Source of the DNA: Andrena cerasifolii
Taxonomy: Eukaryota > Arthropoda > Insecta > Hymenoptera > Andrenidae
NCBI RefSeq assembly: GCF_050908995.1
Contig: NC_135119.1
Span: forward strand, 3,782,001-3,846,000
Direction of reading: 5' to 3'
Length of the DNA: 64,000 nucleotides
Below are positions 22,901 to 35,387 of this stretch, piece after piece; the stretch's first letter is position 1; every line of letters begins with the position of its first letter. The translations under genes were made by a program, and so were the position numbers. The notes under the pieces are model-generated. The model was not told the DNA's origin, did no database searches, and worked only from the letters and a program-made list of their open reading frames with translations.

Positions 22901-23726
22901 AACCATTTGCCTTATCTTTCGAAACTAGAAGATTAAAACGGCAGGCGATAGTCAGTGTTGACGCATCCTATGACGATAAACACTTTGAGTGGCGCAAGTT
23001 TTTAAAAAATGTCCCTTCAACTCGATCAGGCCTTTCTGAATGATTGCTACTTCTGAGAAAAGTTTACGTAACTCACCTCGAATAAACATTTTGGGACACT
23101 CGGAGAATACTTTCGATGCTTTTCGGAAACTATGAACGGCAAAATACGCTAAAATTGTGAACAAGTCGTAAATCCCTGTGAGTGAAAGCACGCTGACGTC
23201 ACTCGAAATGTTAATCTCGGGCTTTATAAATCCAAGTGGGTTGGAAAGATGAATGTGGCTATCTGCGGTAGTAGATTCAGTAAGGAAAATAAAAAAAAAT
23301 GTTAAAATGGTAGCCTTCTAAAAAAGATGAATCCTCTTGATTTGAATCTGAAAAGAAATTTCGCCCAAAAATCGGGAAAAATTCTTTAAGGAGTCATTCT
23401 GGTAATCACGCCGCAAAATTCGGTAACATTCGCGCTTTTTTTTCTCAGTGAATACAATGAACAACAATGTCCAACTTTTTTCATTTATTAAGCTACTTGT
23501 AATGTATTCGGAACAATTTTTTAAATACACTTTTAATTGTGTTTTTTCAATGTCATCTGCAGTTCAAAATCGCGCCTTGGAAAAGAAACACCTCCCCAGC
23601 GGGAGTGATTTAAGCTCACAGACTCATCTAAAACAAAAGAACCAAGCTGATTCTTAATCATTATGAGTACCTTTATCGCAGGTGCCAGAATTAGCCACGT
23701 AAGTGGAAATTTAACAAATTGCGCGC

Positions 23727-23822
23727 ATTCAAACTTCAAGTTTCGAAATTTGTGTTATAGCTTTTGGGTAAAAAAATTCCAAAGACCACCCTTTTTTCGG
23801 CCTCCTGACTGAGCATGACCCC
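23727..23822. mobile_element. Right end of a TTAA-type element of the 15861 family
   Basis: AAAGACCACCCTTTTTTCGG, then CCTCCTGACTGAGCATGACC, then CCTTAA at 23821-23826, is the inverse of the left terminus at 15857-15910. I did not find the other end; it may be decayed in 22900-23700. Confidence 0.55.
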
Positions 23823-23826
23823 TTAA

Positions 23827-24742
23827 GTGATACGTAGTTAAAAAGTTATGGCAGTTTTCCGCAGTGACTGTCATTATTACTTTTGTCCTGCAGGGGTAGG
23901 ATGAAAGTAACACTAATTATTTTGAGGAGAATTAAGTAAAAACACTTCGCCCAACGCAAAATAGGATTTTTTTTTAAAAAAACACGATAGAAAGAAACAT
24001 TTAAATAAATATATTTTAAGTAACGATAAAAACAAATTAACTTTAAATAACGAAAGGAGGGAAGCATAACCAGCTTCGAACATTTCTTTGATATTGTGTA
24101 TTTAGTTAAATGATAGGTATAAAATTTCACCTAATCCGAATTAAAATTATGACATACGTAGTGAAGATCACCCATGTTGCAGTCTTCGTGGGTCTAACCC
24201 TTAAAATCTAGACATTTGGGATGATTCTCTCTCGAACAGCTTTCACTGAAAGGGTCCAATCAAACCAGACGTAGACAATCATTATCATCTAAAGAATTCC
24301 TATCCTCTATGCTACTTTGCTCGCCCATGTAACATGTTTCTTTCATCCCCATAGTGACGTGTTACTTTTGTCCCCAGCCATGTTTTTCAGAATAGAACTG
24401 TTATAACATACAAACTATACCAGTCTTGTTAAAATCAAATACAGGTACTTATGAAGACATTATCTAAGAACGCTCTAGCAAATAATTGGTTTAATATCTA
24501 TAGTTTAACTATGAATATTAACGAAAAAAACAAAATAAGGGAAACTTAGCTGAATGATCTAAATAACAAGTTCAGCTTGCCCACGGTATACGATTTGTGT
24601 TACTGCTCAGTGTCGCTCAGTACAATAAAAGGTACACTATACACATGTAACTGTGTACAGCAAACGTTTTGGAAATGTTTGTGGAAGGGGGCAGAAGGCG
24701 TGTTACTTTCATGACGCCGTTACGTTCGTCCCCGCGCTCCCC
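23827..24742. mobile_element. TAGGGG-type element, phrase GGACAAAAGTAAC, copy 1
   Basis: The right end is the inverse of GGGGAGCGCGGGGACGAACG, flanked by TA at 24743-24744. The phrase GTTACTTTYGTCC or its inverse occurs near 23871, 23900, 24335, 24359, 24700 and 24719. The left terminus is missing and replaced by the TTAA element end. The segment 23830-24513 is repeated in inverse orientation at 28551-29260. Confidence 0.65.
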
Positions 24743-24975
24743 TATCGGTTTTGGTTCTTGAGACAGTTATGAAGAACCGATATTCTGAATAACTATTATA
24801 AGGAATCGATATTCTGAATAACTGTTATAAGGAATCGATATTCTCACTATATCGGTTTCGGTTACGGTTCTAGAACCGTTATTTTTTCGGTTCTATTTCG
24901 GTTCCAAGACGGTTCTACAATCGATTTTACAGTAATTAATTGAGATCGCTAGTATTATGGTCGCAGATTATTCTA

Positions 24976-25911
24976 GGGGAGACCGGGGCAAAGTGAACCC
25001 AGGGGTAAAATGAGCTTCCTTAATTTATTCTTTAACAATAGAATATATTTACAAATTTTGGTGACGTCATAAATGTGTGTAATACCACAATGATAATAAT
25101 GCACATTCAGATATCGAAAAATGGAAATTCATTTAAAAAATTAAAAATGAAGTTTTAGAGACTTCCAATTGTTTTTTTTTTCAATTTAGCTTTTTGGATA
25201 AATGAGTCTTAAATGTGTTATTTTAACTCCATTCTTTTCTGCGTGTTTATAACAAGCTTATAAACATACATGTACACGCGTTTGAGAAAACATTAATCCT
25301 AACATTATTAAATAATTAATTTTCCACTGAGTACACATTCGGGGCAAAGTGACCGGGGTAAACTGAGCTGCAAAGAAAAGATGCGCGAGTGATATCTAAA
25401 TTTATTTAGATATTATAAGTACGTATTTTATTAGAAATTATGTATGTATTTGTTTTATTTATAATATGTCAGACTGTTCATGTAAACAAAGTTCCTTTAA
25501 AAACACATTTTCAGAAGAAAATGAGTTTAGGTTAGTAACACAAAGTACAAAGTTACAAAGTACAAATTATTAACAGTAAGCTTGTATTAATAAAATATAT
25601 ATTTAAAAAAAAATAGTTTAAATAGTTTAAAAGTTCTAATAAAGTTGATTTTATAATTATATCCTTCATTACAACACGTATTTTATTTCTGCTCACTTTA
25701 CCCCATATATGGGGTAAAGTGGTCGATTTTGCATTTTCTTTTCAAGTTGAATTTTAATATACTTTAAGTTTATTTTAAGTATTAATATTCGTCATTTATC
25801 AATAGTAATGTTCAAATTATATTATAAATCTATTTTCACACATTTTTATTGAAAGGGAAAAATTGTATTCGACTTCAAACTTCTCCCGCCCCACTTTGCC
25901 CCGGTCTTCCC
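24976..25911. mobile_element. TA-flanked element, TAGGGGAGACCGGGG ends, copy 2
   Basis: Ends are GGGGAGACCGGGGCAAAGTG and the inverse of GGGAAGACCGGGGCAAAGTG, flanked by TA at 24974-24975 and 25912-25913. It aligns with 19320-20138, with about 150 bp of different sequence at 25390-25660. No coding frame. Confidence 0.8.
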
Positions 25912-26299
25912 TATATAAGCATAAACATACCTTTTACAAAATCATTACGAAAAAAAACTTAAATAATTATGCATTATCTTGTAACATGAAAAGTTCTCTT
26001 TAATATAGGTGCTTTTCTTGAGACAGTTAAAAATAATCGATAACGGAAATTTTTCTTATATATTGATTCTTTTTCATGTCGTAATATCGGTTCTTTTGTA
26101 CTTTCGACTGATACGCGGCATAAACTTTGTACAGTTTGCAACGGCCGTTGAGATTTACTTTGTTTAGTTAGGATTATGAAGTAACAGTTTCGATTTAATG
26201 TTTTAAATATTTATTACATTTTGTATCATAATTAATGTACGAAAACGACTTGAATATGCAAATTATCAACAAGAGATAGGCTTATTTTACAGAAAACTC

Positions 26300-26617
26300 C
26301 AGCGAATGTGGAAGTATTTGGGGAGGGGGGGTAAAATCACGACCTTGAGCCTAAATCTGCAAAATACAATTTTGTTAATAATTTTCATTATTGTAAAAAC
26401 GAATTCTTAACCGAAAACAAAATTATTCGGGAAGGCCGATCCTTCTAGATTAAAATACCGGGAGAATCAACTAAATCCGACAAATAGTTTCCGAAATAAA
26501 AATTCATAATTACAACCCATTTTCACGAAAATAGGCAAAAATCGCAAAATACAAGGCCCTGTATTTTTTACATGATTGAGTTACTTCTACAACCGTTTCA
26601 AACCCTGGCCTGGCCCC
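26300..26617. mobile_element. Probable right portion of another TTAA-type element
   Basis: CCCTGGCCTGGCCCCTTAA (TTAA at 26618-26621) looks like a TTAA-element terminus, and 'CCGACAAATAGTTTCCGAAA' resembles interior words of other TTAA elements here. The left end was not found. Confidence 0.35.
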
Positions 26618-26842
26618 TTAAACAAGGCGGGAAAAAATAGGAAACATGTGAATATATTCGAAATACTTATCCTAAGTCGTTGAAATGTATCGTGTGATGA
26701 GGTCATTGTAATATCATTCTGATTTCATTAGGTATTTATCATGAATCCTTAACGGCACCACCATGATGGAATGCCTTTTACATCTGGCTCCGAACATTGA
26801 TCAACCTACTTAAATGTATATTCTTGTCTCTTCACTTATATA

Positions 26843-27999
26843 CAGGGTGTCCCACTAAGGAGTGGACAGCGCGATATCTCTTATAGTATTGTCGATAAAA
26901 ATATAAAAAAAATAGGGAATTGCATGGTTCGAGGGGGCCCATTTATTAGCGCGAACGAATTTTGTTTTTGATTATTATTTTAAAAGATACGATGGTCAAG
27001 TTCGGTTTTTCAAATGGAACTATTTTTTTTGAAGACCTGAGTTGATAGTGCGTTCCAAGACAAATTCAATAAGCTTTAATGTATACACTTTATTTCCACT
27101 GGTTTTTAAGATATTGCGCTTGCAAATTTACTGATTTTCACTGCAAGGTCTTACTGGCGCCACGGGTGGCACTGCCTGTTGAAATGGATACTTACCTGCC
27201 AAAGGTCTACGCCAGAAATGGCAAGCCCAAAGGCTGGACGATTCTTTTCCGTCAGAAATGCTACTTAGGTAGGTACATCTGCGGTATCGAGAAGCGCATC
27301 GTTACTTTTATTTCGCACTTGCTTCTACGCTCGGATGGCCGGTTCTTTTGGGAGGGATGCAAGTTGGATTGGTTCTGATACAATCTGCTCCCTATGGTTG
27401 AAATTTAGTCTAGCAACTTTCACTCCTCCTAACCTAACCAATCCAACTTGCATCCCTCCCAAAAGAACCGGCCATCCGAGCGTAGAAGCAAGTGCGAAAT
27501 AAAAGTAACGATGCGCTTCTCGATACCGCAGATGTACCTACCTAAGTAGCATTTCTGACGGAAAAGAATCGTCCAGCTTTTGGGCCTGCCATTTCTGGCG
27601 TAGACCTTTGGCAGGTAAGTATCCATTTCAACAGGCAGTGCCACCCGTAGCGCCAGTAAGACCGACCCCGGTCCTTCCTATTCCAGAGGGTTTTCTTCCA
27701 GTGAAAATCAGTAAATTTGCAAGCGCAATATCTTAAAAACCAGTGGAAATAAAGTGTATACATTAAAGCTTATTGAATTTGTCTTGGAACGCACTATCAA
27801 CTCAGGTCTTCAAAAAAAATAGTTCCATTTGAAAAACCGAACTTGACCATCGTATCTTTTAAAATAATAATCGAAAAGAAAATTCGTTCGCGCTAATAAA
27901 TGGGCCCCCTCGAACCATGCAATTCCCTATTTTTTTTATATTTTTATCGACAATACTTTAAGAGATATCGCGCTGTCCACTCCTTAGTGGGACACCCTG
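26843..27999. mobile_element. 1.16-kb foldback element with CAGGGTGTCC ends
   Basis: TA-flanked ends CAGGGTGTCCCACTAAGGAG are followed by arms of about 534 and 564 bp (26843-27376 and 27436-27999). The arms are nearly identical inverses around a loop of about 60 bp. The right arm has about 30 bp (near 27660-27690) absent from the left. Each arm keeps the same open frame (CGIEKRIVTFISHLLLRSDG), which I do not recognise. A TA target fits the Tc1/mariner group. Confidence 0.8.
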
Positions 28000-28366
28000 T
28001 AGATGAACCAGTTGGCATCACCAGTCAGAAGAAGGTCCAGAAACGGGTCATTCTTTTTCCGCCTTATTTGGACCAACAAGGGCGCGCAAACCCCATATTA
28101 CTGTCTTGTTAGCTTCTCCCAACTTTTTCCATGGCAACGTACCGTGGTTTATCATGAGTTTACTAGCTCTACTAATTTGGAAATTTAAAAACGTGAGATG
28201 AAGGCTGCGATGTATAGCTTATTTTCTTGGTGGCAACTGGGACCACAGAACTATTGATTCACAAAGGGTTATAAAGTAGAAATGTCCACATAAGACAGCG
28301 TTAAAGATTTGGAGTACTAGTTAGAAATAGGGAATGTCCACTCTCCACTCTTCCTTCCTACTTGCA

Positions 28367-28495
28367 CTATGTATTTCTGATCAGTCTCTCTTCTTTCCAC
28401 CCTTTCCTCAGGTACTTTGGAATCCCTTCCACTCTCACCTCCCTGTACACCTTGTTGTACCTGGCCTCTCTCAACCTCTCCTCCATTTCTCCCTC
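28367..28495 (-). pseudogene. Fragment resembling the C-terminus of a non-LTR retrotransposon ORF2
   Basis: The minus strand reads MEERLREARYNKVYREVRVE, then GIPKYLRKGWKEERLIRNT, between stops. 'ARYN..Y......G.P.YL' resembles the C-terminal part of insect LINE reverse-transcriptase proteins that I recall. It is only 42 codons, with no RT motif left, so it is a decayed scrap. A chance purine-rich frame cannot be excluded. Confidence 0.4.
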
Positions 28496-28550
28496 TTACT
28501 TTTTCTATCTTTTCTTTCCACCTCCCTTCATTCCATTTTTCCTTCTCCAG

Positions 28551-29318
28551 TTAAACTATAGATATTAAAGCAATTATTTGCTAGATCGTTCTTAGATAAT
28601 GTCTTTAGAAGTTCCTGTACTTGATTTCAACGGGTCTTGCATAGTTTGTATGTTATAACAGTTCTATTCTGAAAAACATGGTTGGGGACAAAAGTAACAC
28701 GTCGCTATAAAAGTAACGTGTTACTTGGGCGAGCAAAATAGCATACAGGATAGGAAATCTTCAGATGATAACGACTGTCTGTGTCTGGCTTCTTTGGACC
28801 CTTTCAGTGAAAGCTGTTCGAGAGAGAAGTGGATCCAATGTCTAGATTTAAAAGGGTTAGTCCCACGAAGCCTGCAGCATGGGTGATTTTCACTAGGTAT
28901 GTCATAATTTTGATTCGGAGTATGTAAAATTTAATACCTAACATTCAACTGAATAAACAATACCAAAGAAATGTCCGAAGCTGGTTATGCTTTCTACCTC
29001 TCGTTATTTAAAATTTATTTGTTTTTATCGTTACTTAAAATATGTGTATTTAAATGTTTCTTTCCATCGTTTTTTTAAAACAAAAAATCCTATTTTGCAT
29101 TGGAAGAATAAATAAATTTTTTACTTAATTCTCCTCAAAATAATTAGTGTTACTTTCGCCCCCACCGTATGTTACTTTCGTCCTACCCCTGCAGGACAAA
29201 AGTAACAATGACAGTCACCGCGTAAAACTGCCATAACTCTTTGACTACTTATCGCGTAAGGCTGAATCTGGGCTCAAATGATAGACCAAGAAACATACTA
29301 TTTTAAGGTATAATTGTC

Positions 29319-29364
<46 letters not shown>

Positions 29365-29469
29365 TTGGCCTAGCCTAGAATTACCTTATATATATAAGGT
29401 AATAATATATATATATATATATAGGCTAGGCCAAATATAAAAAATGTTACTTTTATCCCCGCTCTCCCT
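28551..29469. mobile_element. TAGGGG-type element, phrase GGACAAAAGTAAC, copy 2 (inverted, truncated)
   Basis: On the minus strand it begins AGGGAGAGCGGGGATAAAAG (TA at 29470-29471) and runs through the segment matching 23830-24513, breaking off at 28551 next to the LINE-like scrap. The TA microsatellite at 29320-29425 lies inside. It and copy 1 have opposite missing ends and together outline one complete element. Confidence 0.65.
29320..29425. repeat. AT microsatellite with an embedded palindrome
   Basis: (AT)n at 29323-29360 is followed by TGGCCTAGCCTAGAATTACC and its inverse GGTAAT...AGGCTAGGCCA at 29390-29435. This is likely expansion around an inverted repeat. Confidence 0.75.
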
Positions 29470-29901
29470 TACCTATTCGTAAGATTTTCCTGTTTTGCAC
29501 ATCAAATATTTTCCTATAAATGAACCAAAAAAATAACGTGCTTCAGCAGCCATATTGTAAGTCGAGTCTCGGCGAGATCACAAGAGTTACAATTTCATAA
29601 AGTAAAAATCAACCTAATTCCTAATCCCGAGAGATTAGTTTTATTTCTGTTTCACTCTCTTTTATACTTTCGTCGTTCAACTCCCTCTTCTAATCTCTCA
29701 AGATCCTACTTTTCTTCTCCCCTAGGCCTCAGACGATTCTCAAGTACATACATAATGCAGTCTCAGGTTTTGAAGCTAAGTTACACAAACATCAACTTCA
29801 ATCTCTTCTGCAGAGAACGTGCTACATTAATATTTCATGGAGAATGTTATTTCTACTGGGGCATTAACACCTTAGTATTATTTAGTTAGGAACATTGATT
29901 A

Positions 29902-30158
29902 ACTAGCTTTCTTACTCGGCTTTGCCCGAAATTTAGATTCCGATTTTATATAAAAAAAAATTGAATTCTTTTTTAAATTTTTACAAAATTTTTTTTTTAA
30001 TTTTAAAATTTTTTTTTTTAAATGGTCACATTCACCAGGAATAGTCAGGCATACTGAGCCGAGGCACCTTCCGTGATCCCAGAGTTTATCGTTCAAAAGT
30101 TTTTAGGCGACAGACAAACACACAAACATATAGAAGCTTTCTGTTTTATATATTAAGA
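29902..30158 (-). mobile_element. 257-bp non-autonomous Helitron-like element
   Basis: The minus strand starts TCTTAATATATAAAACAGAA, preceded by A. It ends CGGGCAAAGCCG (small hairpin), AGTAAGAAAGCTAGT, followed by T. The A^T insertion, 5' TC and 3' CTAGT with a hairpin just upstream fit Helitron structure. No helicase or Rep sequence. Confidence 0.65.
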
Positions 30159-31566
30159 TTAAACTTCAAAACTCAGGCTTTGCAGCAAATTAATGCATTT
30201 TCTATTGTAATAAAATCGAAAATATTCGTTTGCCTTTATGCAAATTAGCAGACAGATACGCCAAGAGAAATATGTTATTTTCTACAAAATTTCGGTAATA
30301 TAAGGGTTACCAAAATAATGCCCGCAAATGTGAAATAATTCTGCCATATATATTTATTGTGCATCTTCTTTATACGTTCGTGAAACGGAAAATTGCCGCT
30401 CCCCTAACGTACGCAACAAAAGAAATTGGAATTTCGGTCAAAGAATAAATACAGAGGCTTCTTTGAATATCCGTGCCATTCAGACTGACGTATTCTTTCA
30501 GAGTTGCGTGCGCGAACTGGGAATACAAAGTAGAAGTTCCGATTATTTTCGTCTTTGCGCTTTGACTTCTCCGAATTAAGAGTAGCAGAACAAATTTCAG
30601 TCTGTTGAAACGCATTGATTAAAGACTGAATTAGTCCCGGAATGTCTCTAAGCTGGCTATTTGAGCGAATAAATTAAGTATTATGAAAGCTTCTTTTGTC
30701 TCCTTGGTTATAATTTTACCTGCAGAGAATACAGATTTATTACTTTTACTATCTTAATTTCAAGGGGCTATAAATTATACTCCGCGAGAGAGAAGCTGCC
30801 GTCGTATTTAAAAGAATTAGGTATACGTATAGGATTTTTTTTCTCAGAATAATATTCGTTATTTATATACGGGATTTAATTAAATTATAACGAATTTAAA
30901 CGCACCTCGTTCATTCACTCTCAATTACGTTTTGATTTCATCTGATTTTTTAAAACTATCTTAAGCATTAAATAGGCAATAGTGCTTCGTCCCTTAAAAT
31001 TACATCCCCTTCCCGGCTCCATTGAAAATACGAGACTGAAAATGTTTGATATTTTGTTTCGCGCAACTTGTAATTATTATCAATTCAAATTAGTTCTGCA
31101 AAACAGAACGGGGTAAACAAATATACTGCGAAAATAATATTACGATCCATCTTCTGTTTGCGAAACAAATCTAGATTTATTTGCTGAAATGATCTTATAC
31201 GTTGAATTGGAAACAGCAGTCTCTACGTGATTTGTGGAATGACAATGTGTTGCACATACTTGGAGAAATATTTATTGCTGACATTTGATCACCTACATTA
31301 GGCACTGTACTGTGAATGTGATTTCTGGCATAATAAATTCAAATCTGGAGAAAATAAGAACTACTGTGTATATTGTAAATTAGGGAGGCAAATATACATT
31401 GTGTATTAAGGAACGTTAATTATGATGTATATTTTAATATTCTTCATACAGCAGTTAAACTTCTGTACTGATTGTAAGTTGCTGTGAAGTTATTTAACTT
31501 TTCCACAAAGCGAAGTACTAAAATTTGAAAAACAAATTCTGTTTAAAAAAAAAGATTCTTTATTAA
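30159..31566. other. AT-rich sequence without recognised features
   Basis: No termini, exons or RNA genes seen. The minus frame at 30370-30615 is unrecognised and has no splice context. Confidence 0.45.
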
Positions 31567-31570
31567 TTAA

Positions 31571-32284
31571 GGGGTAAGTCCACTGTGACGGTTTGAAAAA
31601 TTAAGCAACTTTTAAAGATTTCTTTCTCCGTAGATACAACATATAATGCAATAAATCTTTTTGGTATTTATTAAGCTACTCTTATATTATACAAAAAATA
31701 ATTAAAAGAATTTTTTAAATTGTTTTAAAACTTAAAACGCAATTATCTCAAAACAACATTTTTATCAACTGGTGCAGGTGATTGCAAAAAAAATATTTAA
31801 GTAATCAGTCTGAAATTTTTACACGTTATTCAGAACATCACTGGCTATGGCCGGGACCACGGAAACCTTTTTGGATTAACCATTTCATACATTTTACAAG
31901 GCAAAATGCTTGAAAATTCACCGTATTTCGACACTTACATTTCAAACCTCCGTCATTTTGTTAATCTTTTATCAGTCAAAATAATCTTGGTTCCGGCGAT
32001 AACCACACTCATAATGATTATAACAAACTTTGAATTTTTTGTTTCAAATGCGTCATTCTCCCGGAATCACCTGCACCAGCACTGCAACGCTTTCTCAAGG
32101 CGCTCACATCAGTGTGATATATATTTAAAAAAAAAACTGTTTAAAATTTAAAATAATTTTTTTTTACACTGTCAATAAGTGTATTAATAAGTAGACAAAA
32201 CATTATTTACGTTGGACATTCCGTTTACTAAAAAATAAATCCTAAAAGATGACAATTTTTACGACTTCACAGTGGACTGACCCC
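31571..32284. mobile_element. TTAA-flanked piggyBac-type MITE, GTCCACTGTGACGG family, copy 1
   Basis: TTAA at 31567-31570 and 32285-32288. Ends are GGGGTAAGTCCACTGTGACG and the inverse of GGGGTCAGTCCACTGTGAAG. It is closely related to 44398-45073. The interior carries GGCCGGGACCACGGAAACC. Confidence 0.85.
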
Positions 32285-32288
32285 TTAA

Positions 32289-32984
32289 GAGGACTAGGCA
32301 ATCTAAAAATCTATTTTTTATTGCATTTTCCGAAAGTACTATCTTTTTTTAATAAAATGCCGCTTGGTTTATAGTAAAATTCGCAAAATTGTAGATATGG
32401 CAACTAAAAACGTCAAGCGGCAACCTGTAGCGGCGCCTTTGCAAAGAAACTTTAAAAGCGTTTTTCTTGAATATTCTTTTCTTCTATTTTTCCTGATTGC
32501 GAACGATTTGAGGTTCAGATCGACTTGGAAAAAATTACAAGATGTGTAGAACATGTGCCATTTAGGGGTAAACCTCTTATAGGGTCCGTAAAAATTCGAG
32601 ATTTTCATAAAAAAAATCCAGTGACTTCTTTATTTTTTAATGAAAATCTCGAATTAAAAAAATCCGGTGACTTCTTAATTTTTTTATGAAAATCTCGAAT
32701 TTTTACGGACCCTATAAGAGGTTTGCCTCGAAACGGCACATGTTTTACATATCCTGTAATTTTTTCCAAGTCGATCTGAACCTCAAATCGTTCGCAATCA
32801 GGAAAAATAGAAGAAAAAAAATATTCAAGAAAAACGCTTTTAAAGTTTCTTTGCAAAACCGAGTTTTTAGTTGCCATATCTACAGTTTTGCGAATTTTAC
32901 TATAAACCAAGCGGCATTTTATTCAGAAAAGATGGTACTTTCGGAAAATGCAATAAAAATCGATTTTTCGACTACCTAGTCCCC
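32289..32984. mobile_element. TTAA-flanked hairpin MITE sharing its left TTAA with the preceding element
   Basis: Ends are GAGGACTAGGCAATC and the inverse of GGGGACTAGGTAGTC, with TTAA at the left (32285-32288) and a decayed TTGA at the right. The element is one palindrome with arms of about 330 bp around 32610-32650. The terminal three-quarters pair almost perfectly. Confidence 0.8.
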
Positions 32985-33491
32985 TTGAAACATAGTAAGA
33001 ACAGTACAAAGTTTCAAATTCCCTTATTACAAGCGTTATTTAATATATTCCTTTATAACCTTTTACAGAAGGGATGAAAATAACATTTAAAGAGCTAAAG
33101 TTCACTGTTTAACTTATTATAATCGTCACTAAACATACTAATTTCAGAGAGTAAATAATATTCAGTAAAGCCGATCATATCTTCATCAAAAAGCTACATA
33201 AATAATTGTCGTGAAATTCCACACACTCCCCTTAACCCTCTTCTGGTGGAATCTGGATCTTTGCACACTCGAACGTTAAGCTACCAAGCACAACAGTAAA
33301 TTACTATTTACTTACAGGACTACAGCCCGACATCGCGACAATTGTCGCGTGACAATTGCGTCAATGCTGTGTGTTTGGGCCTTAAAATCACATCGGTTGC
33401 TTTGCAAATTGTAACGGAACTACGATATTAACAGTTGAACGATGGGCGGTTTAAGACATCGCTTAGGAGTCGGTACCTGATGTGTTTCGAT

Positions 33492-34464
33492 CAGTGGCGC
33501 ACTCAGGATTTATCTTGGGAGGAGCAGAATTGAAAGGATAAAAATATTTTTAATGCAAATCCAGTAAAATTCATTGGGTGATGATTAAAATTAATTTAAT
33601 AAATAAAATCCAGTTTTCTTTCCTTTTTACAAAGCTCTTGAATTACTTCAGTCGTGGTTATATACATTAAGGGGAGGTTCCGGTCTAGAGCCCCCAAAAA
33701 TAGGTGATCTTTAGGAATTAATTAAAGGAAAACTACTATATATAATTTAATGGGACTTCTTGCATTGTATTAAGGATGTCTTAAGTTATAGAAATATATT
33801 TTTTGCTTTATAATTAATCATTACAGACGGCACTGGGGAGTCGTTGAAGTCAAGGCGTCAAAAAATTGATCCAAATCGGTGGACCTGTATCTCAAAAAGT
33901 TATTATCCGATTCGACTGAAACTTTTTTTATTTTGAAGAATATACTTCTGGCTAAGGAGGAAACAAGACAAAATTACAAAATTACATTTTTTTAGAAAAT
34001 AACGATACTTGAAGTTTGAAATCACTTTCTCCATATATTTTTCATCCTTTCAACGCCTTTGAAAATTACAATTTTTTAATTTTTTGTATTTTTTCTGGTA
34101 TCACTCCGAGCCAGAAGTATATTCTTCAAATTAAAAAAAGTTTCAGTCGAATCGGATAATAACTTTTGGAGATACAGGTCCCACCGTTTTCAGAACACTG
34201 TTTCGAGAAAAACGCGTTTAAAGTTTTACGTGAGTGCCGAGTGGCCGGGTGTTACCTATGCATTTGCCGCTACTCAAATGCCTATAACTTCGGGAATTTT
34301 ACGAATTTCAACAAACCCTTTTAAACACGCGTTCCTAAAAGGTTGAACATTCGAAAAATGAAATAAAAAAAAATCGACATTTAGACCGGAACCTCCCCTT
34401 AATCTCCTTTTTCCTTTTTCTTTGGGGGTGCCAGAGCCTCTTGCCCCCACAGGTTGCGCCACTG
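33492..34464. mobile_element. hAT-type element with a perfect 8-bp duplication
   Basis: Ends are CAGTGGCGCACTCAGG and the inverse of CAGTGGCGCAACCTGT. GTTTCGAT occurs immediately outside both ends (33484-33491 and 34465-34472). CAGTGGCG ends with 8-bp duplications are diagnostic of the hAT superfamily. Most of its length is the TTAA element inserted at 33672; only about 240 bp is hAT sequence. Confidence 0.9.
33672..34399. mobile_element. TTAA-type MITE nested in the hAT element
   Basis: Ends are GGGGAGGTTCCGGTCTAGA and the inverse GGGGAGGTTCCGGTCTAAA, flanked by TTAA. The interior is partly palindromic around 33990-34080 (AACTTTTTTTATTTTGAAGA, ATCGGATAATAACTTTT). It contains TTTCGAGAAAAACGCG at 34201. 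A truncated inverse copy of its left part lies at 35846-36014. Confidence 0.85.
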
Positions 34465-34472
34465 GTTTCGAT

Positions 34473-35385
34473 CCATATTTACCATTCTACTATCCGCATT
34501 TCAGATGATTTTGTTTTTATTAGACCATTTCATTTTTTCAATTTCCGAAATGTTCTCTGTAGGAACGTAGAGAACTATGGGGTAATTGTCTCTATTACTA
34601 TAAAGAAAACTTCAGAAATTGGGAAAATGAAATGCTGTTACAAAAAGAAGGTCTAAAATACGTATAGTGGAACAGTGACTACTAATGTGATTTCGAGGTA
34701 CAAACACACCGCATTGGCGCATTTGTCACACGAGGTCGAACTGTGCGAGGAAGATATAGTGCACTTTTATACGTTTTTATTTGAGCCAGCGACACGGTGA
34801 CCTCGTGTCACCTGATACAGCGTTAGGTCATGCGTGCTGCCTAATCTGGAATTCCACGCTTTCGCTCTTGCGTGACTCCGTGTTTGTTTCGAGGAAGGCG
34901 TTGGACTGAAGAAATTATTAATTAATGCGTGTGGAAACATGTTTTCTTTCGACACCATTGGTATCAGATACAGTCATTAAATCGTTCACCCTTTTATTTG
35001 TCCTCGACAGTATATGTAGAGGCTCTAGTTGATGTAAGGATTTAGAGCAGTGAGATAACAATTGGGAGAAATGGTTATAGAGGGTGTGCTACTTGAGTAG
35101 TATAGATTTTAATATATCTGCTGCATGTGAACTTGAAATGAAAGAAATTGGCCAGAATAAAAGTTGCCTGGCTCGAAGGGTGGAATGTAATATTTTTCAG
35201 GGTTATCGTTTTCGTGATTTCAAAGTCAATGATGTTTTCCTGAAATGGGGACATACATCTAGTTCTCCAATGTTTAACTTACAGATAAGTTTAATATTGT
35301 ATATTTGTGTTATTCAATTGCAAACGGAGTGCCATCTGATATAAAGTAGGGCTGAATGATTATTTAAAAGTAATTCATATATAAG
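34473..35385. other. Sequence without recognised genes
   Basis: A weak inverted pair (TTAGACCATTTCATTTTTTC at 34522 against 34628-34655) suggests a small decayed foldback. Nothing else is recognised. Confidence 0.35.
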
Positions 35386-35387
35386 TA

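Noticed and set aside
27079..27763. Matching frames in both orientations, possible gene pair
   Set aside because: They are the two arms of one foldback element, so the repeat explains the agreement better than a gene.
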